A program made the translations under genes and the position numbers. A stretch of 64,000 bases of DNA, from assembly GCF_937616625.2 (NCBI RefSeq), contig NC_065571.1, positions 46,733,651-46,797,650 on the forward strand, in the 5' to 3' direction. Positions 44,601 to 55,094 of the stretch are shown piece by piece. This DNA comes from Mercurialis annua. Its lineage: Eukaryota > Streptophyta > Magnoliopsida > Malpighiales > Euphorbiaceae. The stretch's first letter is position 1; the number at the start of each line of letters is the position of its first letter. The notes beneath the pieces were generated by a model. The model worked only from the letters and a program-made list of their open reading frames with translations, was not told the DNA's origin and searched no databases.

Positions 44601-45315
44601 GCAACATTTTTCCTTTTCTTGGCGCCGACGTCTGCGATTAAATGAGCAGCAGCAACTTTCTGAGCTGCAGAATTCTTTAGTCTCTCGACAACCTTATGGA
44701 GAAGGACCTGATGTACCTAGCTGGTTTGGCAAAGAAAAATTCACTCCTGCTGTCTATATTTTGAATAGATTTTCTGCTTCTCCTTCTCAAGAGGTTCAAA
44801 GTTTTGGAAGATTTTGGAAGTTTAAGGCTCCACCTCGGATATTGTTCTTCATGTGGTTAGTGTCTAGAGACAGAGTATCTTCGAATGTTACTCTATTTCA
44901 ACGAGGAGTTCTTCTTCCTAATCAAATTTTCTGTTCTAATTGCTTTAATGAAGAAACTACTAGCCACATTCTCATACATTGCCGGTTTGCTTGGGAGGTT
45001 TGGAGTTACATTCTGAGTTTGTGCAATATCCAATGGGTTTCGCCTTCTAATATCCATCAATTCTTTGATTTCTGGAGTTCACTGTCACTGCGGAGATATC
45101 GATCATTATGGCAATCTATTTGGTTTTTTTGCATCTGGGAATTATGGAAAGCGAGAAATAGGAGGGTTTTCAATCAGGAATTAACGGCGAGGGATTCTTT
45201 AGCTTATATGGGTATTTGCAGAGCAGTTATTTTTCACAAGGATCTCAATCCGAGATTTTCTTTTTCTACGAATGATGTATTCAGAAATTTAGCATTTTTC
45301 TGTTTTTCTTTGTAA
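41653..45315 (+). CDS. LINE ORF2: APE endonuclease / reverse transcriptase
   Basis: A frame of 1,220 codons from ATG 41653; it is open from 41506, overlapping ORF1, but homology starts at FNFLSWNCRGG. The endonuclease has ALIETKREQ, VGDFNEIL and SDHCPI. The RT has KAPGPDGFNFFFYKKVW, FLIKLDFKKAFDSISW, GVRQGDPLSPMLF and the catalytic LLQFADDTLLFL (YADD/FADD box). A C-terminal zf-RVT segment follows (FKAPPRILFFMW, later FCSNCFNEETTSHILIHC). All catalytic motifs are present and no stop interrupts the frame, so the copy might be active. ORF2 is probably translated by reinitiation after ORF1. Confidence 0.92.
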   Translation: MSDLFNFLSWNCRGGISFSRKQRVIRSLVSKNNISLLALIETKREQMDDFLISRLWPNLDFGYCFSPSVGASGGLLCIWDKKVISTSRIVIYPRWICLDYDLQTTRIRFFVVYGCSSAVDRSALWSSMDPELNTDRLCIMVGDFNEILHPSERVNCSGYSTGMIQFMDFISSSNLEELPLQGRFYTWYNSISRSKIDRCFLSSDAFVSWPSLSLRALPRNYSDHCPILFSSAVVYNWGPKPFRSINAWWSNDSFKDLISATWQGLSLNSPNADLVFKLRELRKIIKAWNINSFGNLNLKLESAQNNIQALEAAADYRELSSQEVDDLNSSRTSFYSVSKQLESLWHQKSRVNWNVFGDKNSKFYHTVASVRSKNNLISDIIVDNISYSKPEEVKLNIHLFYKRLFQQPSEVTFALDSLPIRQLLDEQAAGLVNSFSEEEIYMTLVDCDDNKAPGPDGFNFFFYKKVWKIIKHDILLLFSNFHRTGVFPAGLNTAFLVLIPKHKGATDIKDFRPISLINEVFKLLSKVLANRLSSTLPQLISENQFGFIKGRSIHDCHMIASDLIHLAHKRRDQVFLIKLDFKKAFDSISWNFILKMLIRMNFDKTWITWISSFFSTAQLSVLVNGSPTKNFNMGRGVRQGDPLSPMLFVLAVEGLKALFENAVNLGLIDGIHVDGYDNPISLLQFADDTLLFLPNNLEMIRNLLRILRCFELVSGLQINYQKSSIIGINVDDHSISEASKILDCKIESLPIIYLGLPLSLKPIKVHAWDPIVCNFSQQLAGWKSNLLSPAGRLVLIKSILSSLPVYYLGSFLIPQSVALSLERLMRRFLWNGSIHHTGFSKVAWSDVCLPLNLRGLNIVSLSFKNESLLAKWIWKLKTANRNSIWFRVVSCSSGMHMWFDIESVNLKSISHLWRGIYKGCVKNSNVWVIFKKGLDTRIGDGNDTRFWKDCWNGSGSFLLIYPRLFALSLDQDSLVSDLFNVRQQHFSFSWRRRLRLNEQQQLSELQNSLVSRQPYGEGPDVPSWFGKEKFTPAVYILNRFSASPSQEVQSFGRFWKFKAPPRILFFMWLVSRDRVSSNVTLFQRGVLLPNQIFCSNCFNEETTSHILIHCRFAWEVWSYILSLCNIQWVSPSNIHQFFDFWSSLSLRRYRSLWQSIWFFCIWELWKARNRRVFNQELTARDSLAYMGICRAVIFHKDLNPRFSFSTNDVFRNLAFFCFSL

Positions 45316-45395
45316 CTTTAGCTCCTAGTAGCTTTTTGCCATCCACTCCTTTGTGGATGTGCTAATATACCCATCATTTATCCAAAAAAAAAAAA

Positions 45396-45865
45396 CAAAT
45401 TTAGAAATATCAAATATACAAAATTTAGAAAAGCATTTAATTTAAAATGAAATAAATTCAAAAATAGAATCACACCAACAATATCTATATATTAAAATAA
45501 TTTTTACTTAATTTAATTCGTTTAAAATTTATTTTTAGTAAAAATATAATTTCATTAATAATAATAATATTTATTAAATTAAAGTACTAAAATAATGTAT
45601 ATGAATATTATTTACTATAATTTGATATTTGTTTATTATTTATTAAAAAAAATAGAATATCTCCAATGATCTAATTTATATAACAATTAAATTAAATAAC
45701 ATTCAATTAAACCCAAAAAATTTGCTTACAGCAACTAATCAGATTAGTATCTCTTTTTTACAAAGTTCAACATATCAAATTTGTATATAGTTACAACACA
45801 TAGGTACATATTTTGGAATGTCATAAGAAAAAATAGAGACCATAGCAATTGCAACAATTAGTTGT
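45396..45865. other. AT-rich spacer
   Basis: About 470 bp of very AT-rich DNA between the LINE poly-A and the DUF1442 stop codon; no gene or repeat recognised. Confidence 0.7.
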
Positions 45866-46563
45866 TCAATTCTCAAAGGTGACATGAAATCTTGTGTATC
45901 TCTTGTATCTATGGCTGGACTCAATTTTCGTGAATTCAATCCCTTCCCCTATTGCCAAACTCACAATCCCAACTCCATGTTTGGCCTTCAAAATCTGACC
46001 CAAAGAAATACTAACATTTTTTCTATAATTTAAACTATGCTCTACTATAATACACCCGCTTGGATTCAAATTAACCATCTTCACCAATTTTAAACGATCC
46101 TTCAACTTTCCATCAACAACAATAAAATCAATCTTCTTGTAATCCATGACTAATTGGTAAGGGTTTCCACAGACAAATTGAATGACATCTTTGAGATGTT
46201 GATGGTGATCTTTTAATTGGGTTTTGAATTTGTTGAAATGGTGTTGATGAGGAAGAATGCAAATAAGCGTGCCACCTGTGTGCTTTGCTGCCACTGCAAG
46301 AGTTATGGTATATGGTGTTATTCCTTGTGTGGTTATCTCTACCATTAGTTTGGCTTGCTTTCCTGCTGCTGAAGCTGCTATGAACTCCATGCTTTTTGGA
46401 GTCTCCTCTTCATTTTGATCAGACTGTATAATGAAAACAGAATCAAGAGCAAATATATCAGCTAAATTCAAGAAATATGGAATTTTGCATAAAGAAGCAA
46501 GAAAATTACCAATTGAAGAGTGTGTAAGTAAGCCTTCATGGCAGCTTGAGGAGACCACGCCAT
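45866..46563 (-). CDS. DUF1442 family protein (SAM-methyltransferase-like fold)
   Basis: A plant family of unknown biochemical role with a Rossmann-like methyltransferase fold. Two exons: 46510-46563 (MAWSPQAAMKAYLHTLQL) and 45866-46423, joined in phase 0 to give 203 aa. The MAWSP.. start and the following EFIAASAAGKQAKLMVEITT segment are family hallmarks; VVDGKLKD and GCIIVEHSLNYR follow. The 86-bp intron is open in frame, so an uncorrected ORF wrongly appears longer (230 codons). Length matches the family (200-220 aa). Function remains unassigned. Confidence 0.87.
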
Positions 46564-46696
46564 GGATGGATCAATGTAATTAGGAAATTTTCCAAGAAAG
46601 CAAAAAGGAGTTGAAATAATTTGTTGATTGTTATTACTGATTAATATTCTTGAAAGAAATAAAATATATTTGTTGTTGAGGAGATCAGATTAAGTA

Positions 46697-46705
46697 GTTA
46701 TATAG
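46697..46705 (-). promoter_or_regulatory. TATA box of DUF1442 gene
   Basis: The minus strand reads CTCTATATAAC about 135 bp upstream of the ATG at 46563. The remaining sequence to 47326 shows no gene. Confidence 0.5.
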
Positions 46706-47326
46706 AGAGAGTAGTGATGAGGGAGAGTGCAAAATTTGGCAGTGGGCCAAGAAATTGGTTGGAGAAAGAAGCAGGACATGTAGACAGGTGGCGGAAGGAG
46801 AGGGCTGGTTTGCATGCAGCTGAGTCGTGGCAGCTTAACATTTGCATGCAATTCCTAAAGTTTTTGCTCAATTATTTTGGTGCATTCTTACCTTGCTCTC
46901 AAATTCATACATACAGGTGGCTACCATTTTAGACACCTGTCATTTTAATACTTGCCATTGTCACCACACTTGGAGTTCAATGATTGCGTACTCCTTTGCG
47001 TATAAAATAAAGAAAAAAGATACAAAAATAATTTTAATCTTTTTGTTTATTATTGTGGTTTTATAAACCAGAACTTCTACTCCTTATATGATCCAAATTC
47101 ATATACTTCCAGCTTAGTAACATAAATTATTAAATTTTTATTTTTATTTAAAATTTAAATTGCTATTCAGTTTATTTTTCCTTATTAAAACTTTTTACAT
47201 CTGTATATATACTCGCACACATACGAACTTATTAAAAATTATTAATTTTTTAAAACATTTATTTTCTTATATGGTGCTGCATGACTCTACCAGTACCATG
47301 ATAGATACTATCAAATAGAAATACAT

Positions 47327-47855
47327 ATCTTGCAACTGAATTATGATGATGCTACAAACGCATCTTCTCATGTGTCAGCGCATACAATAGCTACAAATTT
47401 GCATATACAACCAGTTCTTCAGAATAGATGGAATCCTCCTCCATGTAGAGTTTTGAAACTGAATTATGATGCTGCTATAAATAAATCTTTAAAATTTGGC
47501 ACAATAGGAGTTATTGCTAACGGTAATTTGGGGACTGTTTTAGACAAATATACAGCTTTCTTCAGACATATATAGGATCCGGGTGTGCTGGAGTTTTTAA
47601 CTCTTCGACAAGCAATGATTTGGGCATATAGTAATGGTTGGAAGCGTGCATGTGATTTTTGAAGGAGATGCCTCTGATATTACTCAAACTATGAATTCAA
47701 AGAAAATATGCAGATCTTCAGTTTGGGGAATTCATTGGAATATTAAGCATCTCTGTTCTTTTTTTCAAGAATCACATTTCAAGTTTATCCCTAGAAGGTT
47801 TAATTTTGATGCTCATTACTTAGCTCAGACTTGTAAAAGATCTATGATTCACTAG
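47327..47855 (+). pseudogene. RNase H-like (RVT_3) fragment of a LINE-derived protein
   Basis: A degenerate RNase H domain of the kind found at the C-terminus of plant non-LTR retroelements. It reads through WNPPPCRVLKLNYDAAINKS, GVIANGNLGTVLDKY, a stop at about 47573, then LEFLTLRQAMIWA and VIFEGDASDITQTMNS in other frames, so at least one stop and one frameshift are present. The first part contains a second LNYDDATNAS copy 122 bp before LNYDAAINKS, an internal duplication. Confidence 0.7.
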
Positions 47856-48156
47856 CTGTTCTAGGGATTTTCAGGTAGTTTTTAGTTTGTAATTCCTTTT
47901 CAAATTCCTTAATATTAATATCTCATTTGGTTAAAAAGGATAAAATAGAAATACAAATCCAATCATGTATATGTAATATAGCTCAGTTAATTTGTTTTAT
48001 TAGTGTTCATTTCATCCAAATCAAACCAAACCCAACTAAGCTAAATTAAAAAAAAATTAATTCTTCAGAAATAAAAGTTAACCAAGTCTGAAAAAAATAT
48101 TAGATATATTAAGCTGATCTTTAATCCATCTTACTTTGAAAGTAAATTAATTTTTA

Positions 48157-49340
48157 GGCTAATAATCACCCACGGCCCCTGACTTTAGGGGTACCTTACG
48201 CTAAACCCCCTGATCTAAAAAAAGCTGCCGTAAACCCCCTAAACTTTACCTAATGATCAGCTAAACCCCTTTTACCCTAAAACCGCCCCAAAAAACCGCC
48301 CCAAGCCCTTTATTTTTTCAAAAATACCTAAAATACCCCTAAGGTCAATAACAAAAACCAAACCAACCTAATCTAACCAAATCTAAAATCATTCACCTAA
48401 CCAAATCAGATATAAACCATCCAAATGATACTTAAATCACCAATCAACTCAATTAAATCAAACCATCCAACCGAAACTTTCACCCGCCGCCGCCGGTTTT
48501 TTCCGGCCACCACCGTCCATTGCCGGAAAAAAAATTATCCAAATAATAACTCCTTTAATTTTAAAAAATAATAGTTATTATTTTTAATTTAAATTTTTTT
48601 TTTAAAATTAATTTAAACCCACCGCGGTGGGTCTGCTCACCGGAGAGCAGACCCACCACGGTGGGTCTGCTGTGCAGCAGACCCACCACGGTGGGTCTGC
48701 TCTGTGCAGCAGACCCACCGGCGTGGGTCTGCTGCAAAGAGCAGACCCACCACGGGTCTGCTCTTTGCAGCAGACCCACCACGGGTCTGCTCTTTGCAGC
48801 AGACTCACGGTGGGTCTGCTATTTGCAGCAGACCCACCGGCGCCGGTGGGTCTGCTGCAAAGAGCAGACCCGTGGTGGGTCTGCTCTTTGCAGCAGACCC
48901 ACGCCGGTGGGTCTGCTGCACAGAGCAGACCCACCGGCCGGTGGGTCTGCTGCACAGCAGACCCACCGTGGTGGGTCTGCTCTCCGGTGAGCAGACCCAC
49001 CGCGGTGGGTCTGCTCACCGGCATGAATTAAAAAAAGTATTTTTTTTTATTTTTTTATTTAAATTAAAAATAATTATTTATTTAATTTTTAAATAAATTT
49101 AGGTTTGATTAGATTTGTTTGGTTTGATTTGATTGGGTCGGTTTTAAGTGTGGTTAGATTGAAGTTGTCTGGTTTGTTTGTATTTATTTACAGTTTTGAA
49201 GGGTATTTTGGTCAATTTATGCGAAAAGGGGTTTAGCTGATCATTAGGTAAAGTTTAGGGGGTTTACGGCAGCTTTTTTTAGATCAGGGGGTTTAGCGTA
49301 AGGTACCCCTAAAGTCAGGGGCCGTGGGTGATTATTAGCC
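48157..49340. mobile_element. MULE-type foldback element with palindromic core
   Basis: A 1,184-bp element. Its terminal inverted repeats, over 100 bp long, start GGCTAATAATCACCCACGG and are nearly perfect to about the AAAAGGGGTTTAGCTGATC boundary. An exact 9-bp target duplication, TAATTTTTA, flanks it (48148-48156 and 49341-49349), diagnostic of Mutator-like transposition. There is no transposase. The centre (about 48617-49022) is a GC-rich array, bordered by AT-rich arms. Confidence 0.9.
48617..49022. repeat. GC-rich palindromic minisatellite (GGTGGGTCTGC units)
   Basis: More than twenty alternating copies of GCAGACCCACC and its complement, separated by short variable linkers (CACGG, CGGCG, TGTGCA, TTTGCA, CTCACCGG). 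The longest perfect palindrome is 40 bp at 48822-48861. Because the array reads almost the same on both strands, several frames on both strands are open with Gly-Leu-Leu/Ser-Arg-Pro-Thr repeats; these are not evidence of protein. Confidence 0.93.
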
Positions 49341-49349
49341 TAATTTTTA

Positions 49350-50205
49350 TGTTTGAACTTGATTTTAAAAAATAAATTTTTTCAAAATTTTAAATTAAAT
49401 GGAAGAGAATTTAACAATTCATCAAATTCAATTCAATTCAATTATTTAATTTAATGTAATTTGATTCGATCTTTACGCATACATCCATTTAATCCAATAT
49501 CACGCCATAAGAGTATTTTCAATTTTAATACACTGATCTGTATTGCTCATATTCTTAACTTAACCTGTGTCGGTAAGTTACTTGAATCAATTGATCAAGA
49601 AATTAAGTATGCTGAAATCAACTTCACGTGCATCTTTTGAGATTAATAGCGGAAAAAAAATCACTTGATCGAAGCTTTTGAATCCTCCTATCTCTCTCGA
49701 CCCTCAATCTTTTTCTTGTGGTGGCGAATGCTCGAGCCTCACTGGCTCCAAAACATACAATTTCCACTATGAAGCAATTAAACAGACCTTTAACATAGAG
49801 TTGTCCGACTCGGCCAATGTGAGGACCGAAGGTTGGCTGCCCGTCCTCAAAATCATGAGGGAGGCTCAAAGGCTGCCATACCAATAGACCTCACCTAAGT
49901 TGATGAGAATTAACCTAATAAGACCTCGCTAGACGCACCATTTAGATTATGATATGCACATAATCCAAGATTAAAATGAATATATAAAATAACTACGTAA
50001 AACTAGAACTGTACTCATTTTATGTATGATGGCAGATCTAAAAGGTCCCCCCGATTTACAGAAGAGATCAAGAAAAAAAAGGGATGGGGAATTTTCCTAT
50101 ACGATTTCGAGTCAATAAATGATACACAAGCATTTACATGATGTTGAAAACCCCCATTAATCTTACAATTCCAGTTATGTTGCATTCTACCTGTTTCCTT
50201 ATATT
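49350..50205. other. spacer; unassigned 260-bp GC-richer patch
   Basis: Mostly AT-rich. Positions 49624-49887 are open in opposing frames and less AT-rich than the surroundings, perhaps a decayed repeat fragment, but match no family I recognise. Confidence 0.5.
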
Positions 50206-53200
50206 CTAGTCGATATCTTTCACTGCATCCTGCATTTAAACCACCCAAAGCCAATCAATCCAAATAAAGTTCTATTGGAAATAGAAAAAAATCAGCCTTA
50301 CCTTAGCAAGCTTCGTCACATATGTTGCAGCTAATGCTGTTACCAACAATCCCACCCCAAGAGTTAATAATGAGTTATTTCCTCCGACTAATCCAATATC
50401 AGATTCTTCCTGCTGTAACATACCATGCATTTACAGTTAATAATATAGAACAACCAGTTTATGTTCTTCAATGCAAAGAATCACCCTAGCTACAAAAGAC
50501 TTTTGAAGATAATTCATAACCATCATCAAAATCTTACATAAACAAAATTCAAAGTCAAGTGTTGCTCGGAAACAGAAAAGAAAAATGATAAAAGGACATT
50601 TTTTACAAAAATAGGTTATAAATATAAGGCTTAAATGCACCAAAAATCACCAACTTTCATGCGTGTTTTTGGTATTTAACATAATCTTTTAATTTTGGCA
50701 TATTTAACATGAACTTTCCAATTTTTTGCAATTAAGACCACGTGTATTTTCCTTTGAAAAATAGTGTTATTTTACATCCAAAATGGCGTCGTTTTAATGT
50801 AAAACGGAGCCGGTGTCATTAATTGCAAAATTTTGAAAGTTGATGTACTTTTTTGCCAAAATTAAAAGATTAAGTTAAATACTAAAAACACGCGAAAGTT
50901 GGTGATTTTTGGTGCATTTAAGCCTAAATATAATGTCCCAGACTTTCAGAAGCATTTTTGAAAACGGAAATGAAACTTTGGAGCGTAGGAATCGACAAGT
51001 TTCCATGCAACATAGTTTAAAAGTAATGCAGAAAGATAAAACTTACAATAATTGCACGGCCAAATGCACCAGCGCTCACATAAGCCCATGTTCCCGGAAG
51101 CATTCCTAACCAACTACATAAAATTGAATCTAATTAGATATGGAAACTTTCCGACAAATTCAAAAACTGGATGACATTTAATGCAAGCATAACGATCTGG
51201 AAATTTTCAGACAGGTATTATTAGTAAATTACATCACTGCCTTGCCTCCGATCAATACATTCCAAACAAGTTAGATAGATCATACCAGGATTATACAAAT
51301 CTTCCAACGATCTCATCCTAATTTCAGATTTTATGTTGAATTCAATTTAAGAGAATGTGAAAAGGTATTATATTATTGACATACTTAACAAGTTATGCAG
51401 CAGAAAGTAATGCTCAGATTTTATTCACTTTCAGAATGAGATTTGGCATACCTACTCTCTTTTTTCACCAAGAGGAGCATACCCACACTTAGAGAGAGAA
51501 ATGGAACATTAAACAGTGGCCACGACATAAAATTTATATGCTTCAGATGCTAACTAGCACCTAACAGTGGCCACGGGGAACTAAGCAAAGCATGAAAAAA
51601 TATGTGTTTGTATAAGACAGTAGATGCCAAATATAGAGTACAAAACAATGAACATTCAGATCAATAAAAGCAGCTTAAAATATCTAGTAGAAATAATAGC
51701 ATATAAAATGGATCATAGGCAAACCTTCCCAAAACGTATGGAACGAACTTAACGGATGTCAATCCATATAGATAATTCCCCAAAGAAAATGGAAGCAAAG
51801 GACTCAAACGAAGAAGTGTGACAACTCTAAACCCATTTTCACCAATTGCTTTGTCAATAGCAAGAAACTTTTTATTTCCTTCAACCAGTTTAAGAATACG
51901 CTCACGAGCAAAATATCTAGCTATGAGAAAAGCAACACTTGCAGCAACCTGGAAAAGATAAAATCATAAAAGCATATAAGCTACAGCTTTCAGACATGGT
52001 CATGTTTTTTTGCTCCTACATATGTAATAAACACTTGCTTATGCAAGCCAACTTACTGTTCCACTGATAGAGACAATAATGGTGCCAATAACAGAGCCAA
52101 AAAGAAGACCTGCCGACATCGTTAATGGGATTGCTGGAATTGCCAGAATCTAGCAGAGAGATCAGTTAAGAGTCAGTTTCAGAAAATGAAAACAAGCAAT
52201 GCTGTTTCACTGTAAAACAGAACAAGTATAAGCAAATGAACATAGAGCACACGCACTACTAAACACTTTTTAAGGAGAAAAAGGCCTTTTATCTATAGAG
52301 TTCTGTTATATTATTATGTGGCAGGTCAAACAATTCCCCCTTATTTGGTCTTCTGAAGTAGTTAACTGAAGCAGTAAAAAATATTGTGCATAATCTTAAA
52401 CCCATATAGGAGAAATCTTATCCTGCAAATAATTGAAGAGATTTAATATAGACATCAGAAATCAAATAACATGCTTACTTCAAGTCCTGCATAAACTGCT
52501 ACAAATAAAGCATATCCAGCAGGTCCATAACCTGTTCAAGAAACAAATATATGAGATTCTAGTAAGTGCATTCCACGACAAAGAAATGAAGTGATATATA
52601 AAGTTTTCACTGTATTTAGCTCACTTTTAAAATATATCCACATGGTAGCAAAAGAAAGAACTAAAGTTTATTATGCATGTACAATACCACCATCAACATA
52701 GCAAACCAAGTTAAGCAGGTGTAGAACTGTCAAAGCAATTGCACATTTTGAGTATAAATTAAATTTACATAGTATATAAATACAAGAAGATGTAAATACG
52801 TTATTGTTCCTTTTCCTTATGTCAGAAGACAAAAGACAACATTAAAGTTCAACTAATAAGCAGAGAAATCGAGAAAGAGATAATTGGAGAACAAAATGAT
52901 AAAGCTATGTGATTTTCCTTAGATGAGAATTATAGAACTTCTGGAATTAACTCCACAAGAGAATAGATTTCATATACAATATACCTCAATGCATTATGCT
53001 TTAAAAATCAAAGGTCCATTTCGTTTCATCCAAAAACCATAATTTAGCTAACATTTCGCAGAGGAAGCACCTCATCATGCTGCCTATATCTCCAATTTGA
53101 ACCAATTTGATTACTACAACACTGAATTCCTGATAACTTTTCCCTAGCTCCTTAAAGAAACATATTTTCAATTATTAGGTATATTACACAAATTGATAGA

Positions 53201-54697
53201 GTGAGGCCAATTAACCCATAGGAACAAGGAATTTTAACTTCATTACTGTCTACGGTCTTCAGTTCAAACTGAACGGAAAAAAACAAGGTTCCTTTTGCTT
53301 CTCAGTTCTAGTTCTAAGAAAAACTATTACAAAAGAGCGTATAACAATCCTTCCGCACATACGGTCAGACTGCCACCACGGGAATAATTGAAGTTCTTCT
53401 TCTGTACAATGTGAATGAGAAAAAGATAGAGAGTGTGACAATCACTAGGGCCACTTAACCTCGCAGCCATTTTAGAACTTTTAAAGCTGCATTCTTAATC
53501 AACTTCACATTCAGTGAAAGCTCTAAAAGACAGCTAGTAAGACTTCACTAGTGATGTTGTAAGAGTATTTACGGACATCAAACAAGAGACACTCCTCAAT
53601 TATGGTTTCATGCCTAACAATATCAAAATTTAATGTTAAAATTATAATACCCAAAGATATAAAATTGAGTACGGATGAAAGAAACTGGTGAAGTTAACAC
53701 AAGAATTTATTAAACCATGACATCTCTCCAACTATAAGTATCAATTTCACTATATGCATACAGACAACAAATGGTTCAATAGATACAGAATTAAAAAGCT
53801 TCCCTTCCCTTAGTGTCACCAAAAATCGAGAAAAAAGTTCACTATATGACTAGTCCTTGAAGATATCTAACTAACACACTAGTTGTTAACACAAACAATT
53901 GACAAGTTGATCCAAGAAAACAATCTAAAGCTGAAGATGAAATCAAATATTTTACCAATCAAACACTACAGCTTCTTTGAACAATGCTGAGAATAAAAAC
54001 ACCTAACCCTCACTACAAATAATATTCCAGAACCATACCAAATGAACATTGACTTTGTTAGAAAATGCATCTGAAAAATGAAAACATAAGTCCATAATAC
54101 AAACCAATACTCAACAAATCAAAAGGACTTTAAGTCAAATCCATTTCAAATTCTCATCAATTTCTAAAAGCCAAATTTGGTATTCAGCACATATAGCTTC
54201 ATTCCCACTAAAATTATCTAAAAAAACACAGAAAGTGAATAGCTTTCGGACGAAAATTCACTAAATTCTACAGCAATGTCATAAAGAAAATTACCTTCAA
54301 TAAGGCCAGAAAAGTGAGTCAAGAAAGCATTGAGCTGATCCCTATAAACATAACCAACAGCACCAAATCCACCAACAACACCCACTAACAAAACACCAGC
54401 CAAAAGGGTTCCTTTAATAGCAGTTTCATTTTGCAACTCCCCATCATCCTCATCACCTTTCCGACCCTTATCGTCATCATCGTCGCTATTTTTAGTATTC
54501 AAGAACCACCTTACACTCTGAGGACTCTTTTGAAGAGTCTGTTGGGCTTTCTTGGATTGTTTAAGCGAAGAACAAGGACTCAAGAAATGAAAACGTCTAC
54601 TGGGTCTGAAGCTGTACAGGAATGAGGTGCAAGAAGAGTGTAAATTTGAGGTTAGACATGGCGATGGTGGTTGCCTGAGACTCAGAAGCGTGCGCAT
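50206..54697 (-). CDS. VTT/DedA-domain membrane protein ('SNARE-associated Golgi'), plastid-type
   Basis: A predicted multi-pass membrane protein of the DedA/VTT family. Seven exons, from the 5' end: 54295-54697, 52479-52531, 52057-52149, 51725-51948, 51047-51113, 50302-50412 and 50206-50229; phases join cleanly to 324 aa. Residues 1-60 are rich in Ser/Arg/Leu with few acids, like a chloroplast transit peptide; an acidic linker (NSDDDDDKGRKGDEDDGE) follows, then a membrane helix. The VTT core has GYGPAGYALFVAVYAGLE, ILAIPAIPLTMSAGLLFGSV, RVVTLLRLSPLLPFSLGNY and LGMLPGTWAYVSAGAFGRA. A C-terminal helix ends DAVKDID. It resembles Arabidopsis At1g22850-type proteins. Exon 6 has a NAGNAG acceptor. 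Intron 1 is 1.76 kb; intron 5 carries a MITE. Substrate unknown. Confidence 0.88.
50628..50924. mobile_element. MULE-like MITE in VTT gene intron 5
   Basis: A 297-bp element with terminal inverted repeats starting GGCTTAAATGCACCAAAAAT and an exact 9-bp duplication TAAATATAA (50619-50627 and 50925-50933). Non-coding; it begins GGCTTAA, as does the element at 17191. Confidence 0.87.
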
Positions 54698-55094
54698 TTT
54701 AATTAACAGTAGTAGCAGTAACAGTAGCAGGTTGGATTAAATTATGGGTTGGTTTTTGAAACCTGAAGAGGGAAAATCTGCCATGTTTTTCTGTGTTGGG
54801 GAGATTTTGTGATGCGAAAATTGGTGGTGGCAGTGGAGCTGTTTGGTTTGATAACATGTGTAGAATTTGAGCCAGCTTTGTGTGCTGCCGATTTAGCCAC
54901 GATTCTCACCAAAAATGTATACTACTCCTATTATATATTTATTGATAATTTCTATGTTCTTTTTAGAACTATTTTCTAACTATTTGCACGAAAAACTTAT
55001 AAATTTAACAAAAATTGTAAATATTTTTAATGCACAAAATTATTAAAAAATATTATTATTATTAATGTTAATTAGAAAAATCGTCATAATATTC
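54698..55094. other. VTT gene 5' flank
   Basis: Contains CAG/AGTAGC-like short repeats just upstream of the start codon (about 54704-54731) and AT-rich DNA. No second gene is visible before the Harbinger element. Confidence 0.5.

Larger units (their letters stand above)
40079..45395 (+). mobile_element. L1-type LINE, both ORFs open
   Basis: A non-LTR retrotransposon of about 5.3 kb with ORF1, ORF2, a short 3' UTR and a poly-A run (about 45384-45395). It inserted upstream of, and divergent to, the STP gene. I could not find a convincing target-site duplication, and the exact 5' end is unclear; ORF1 begins near or at the visible boundary, so the 5' UTR may be short or truncated. Confidence 0.9.

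Noticed and set aside
46424..46558. N-terminal extension of the DUF1442 ORF (230 codons)
   Set aside because: It is intron read-through; a GT/AG intron (46424-46509) links exon 2 to the conserved MAWSP start at 46563.
48608..49096. Several 66-138-codon ORFs with Gly-Leu-Leu / Ser-Arg-Pro-Thr repeats on both strands
   Set aside because: They arise in multiple frames of a strand-symmetric palindromic array inside a MULE element; no frame shows independent coding signal.
49624..49887. 86-codon minus and 69-codon plus ORFs
   Set aside because: Opposing frames without recognised motif or splice context; likely a decayed repeat.
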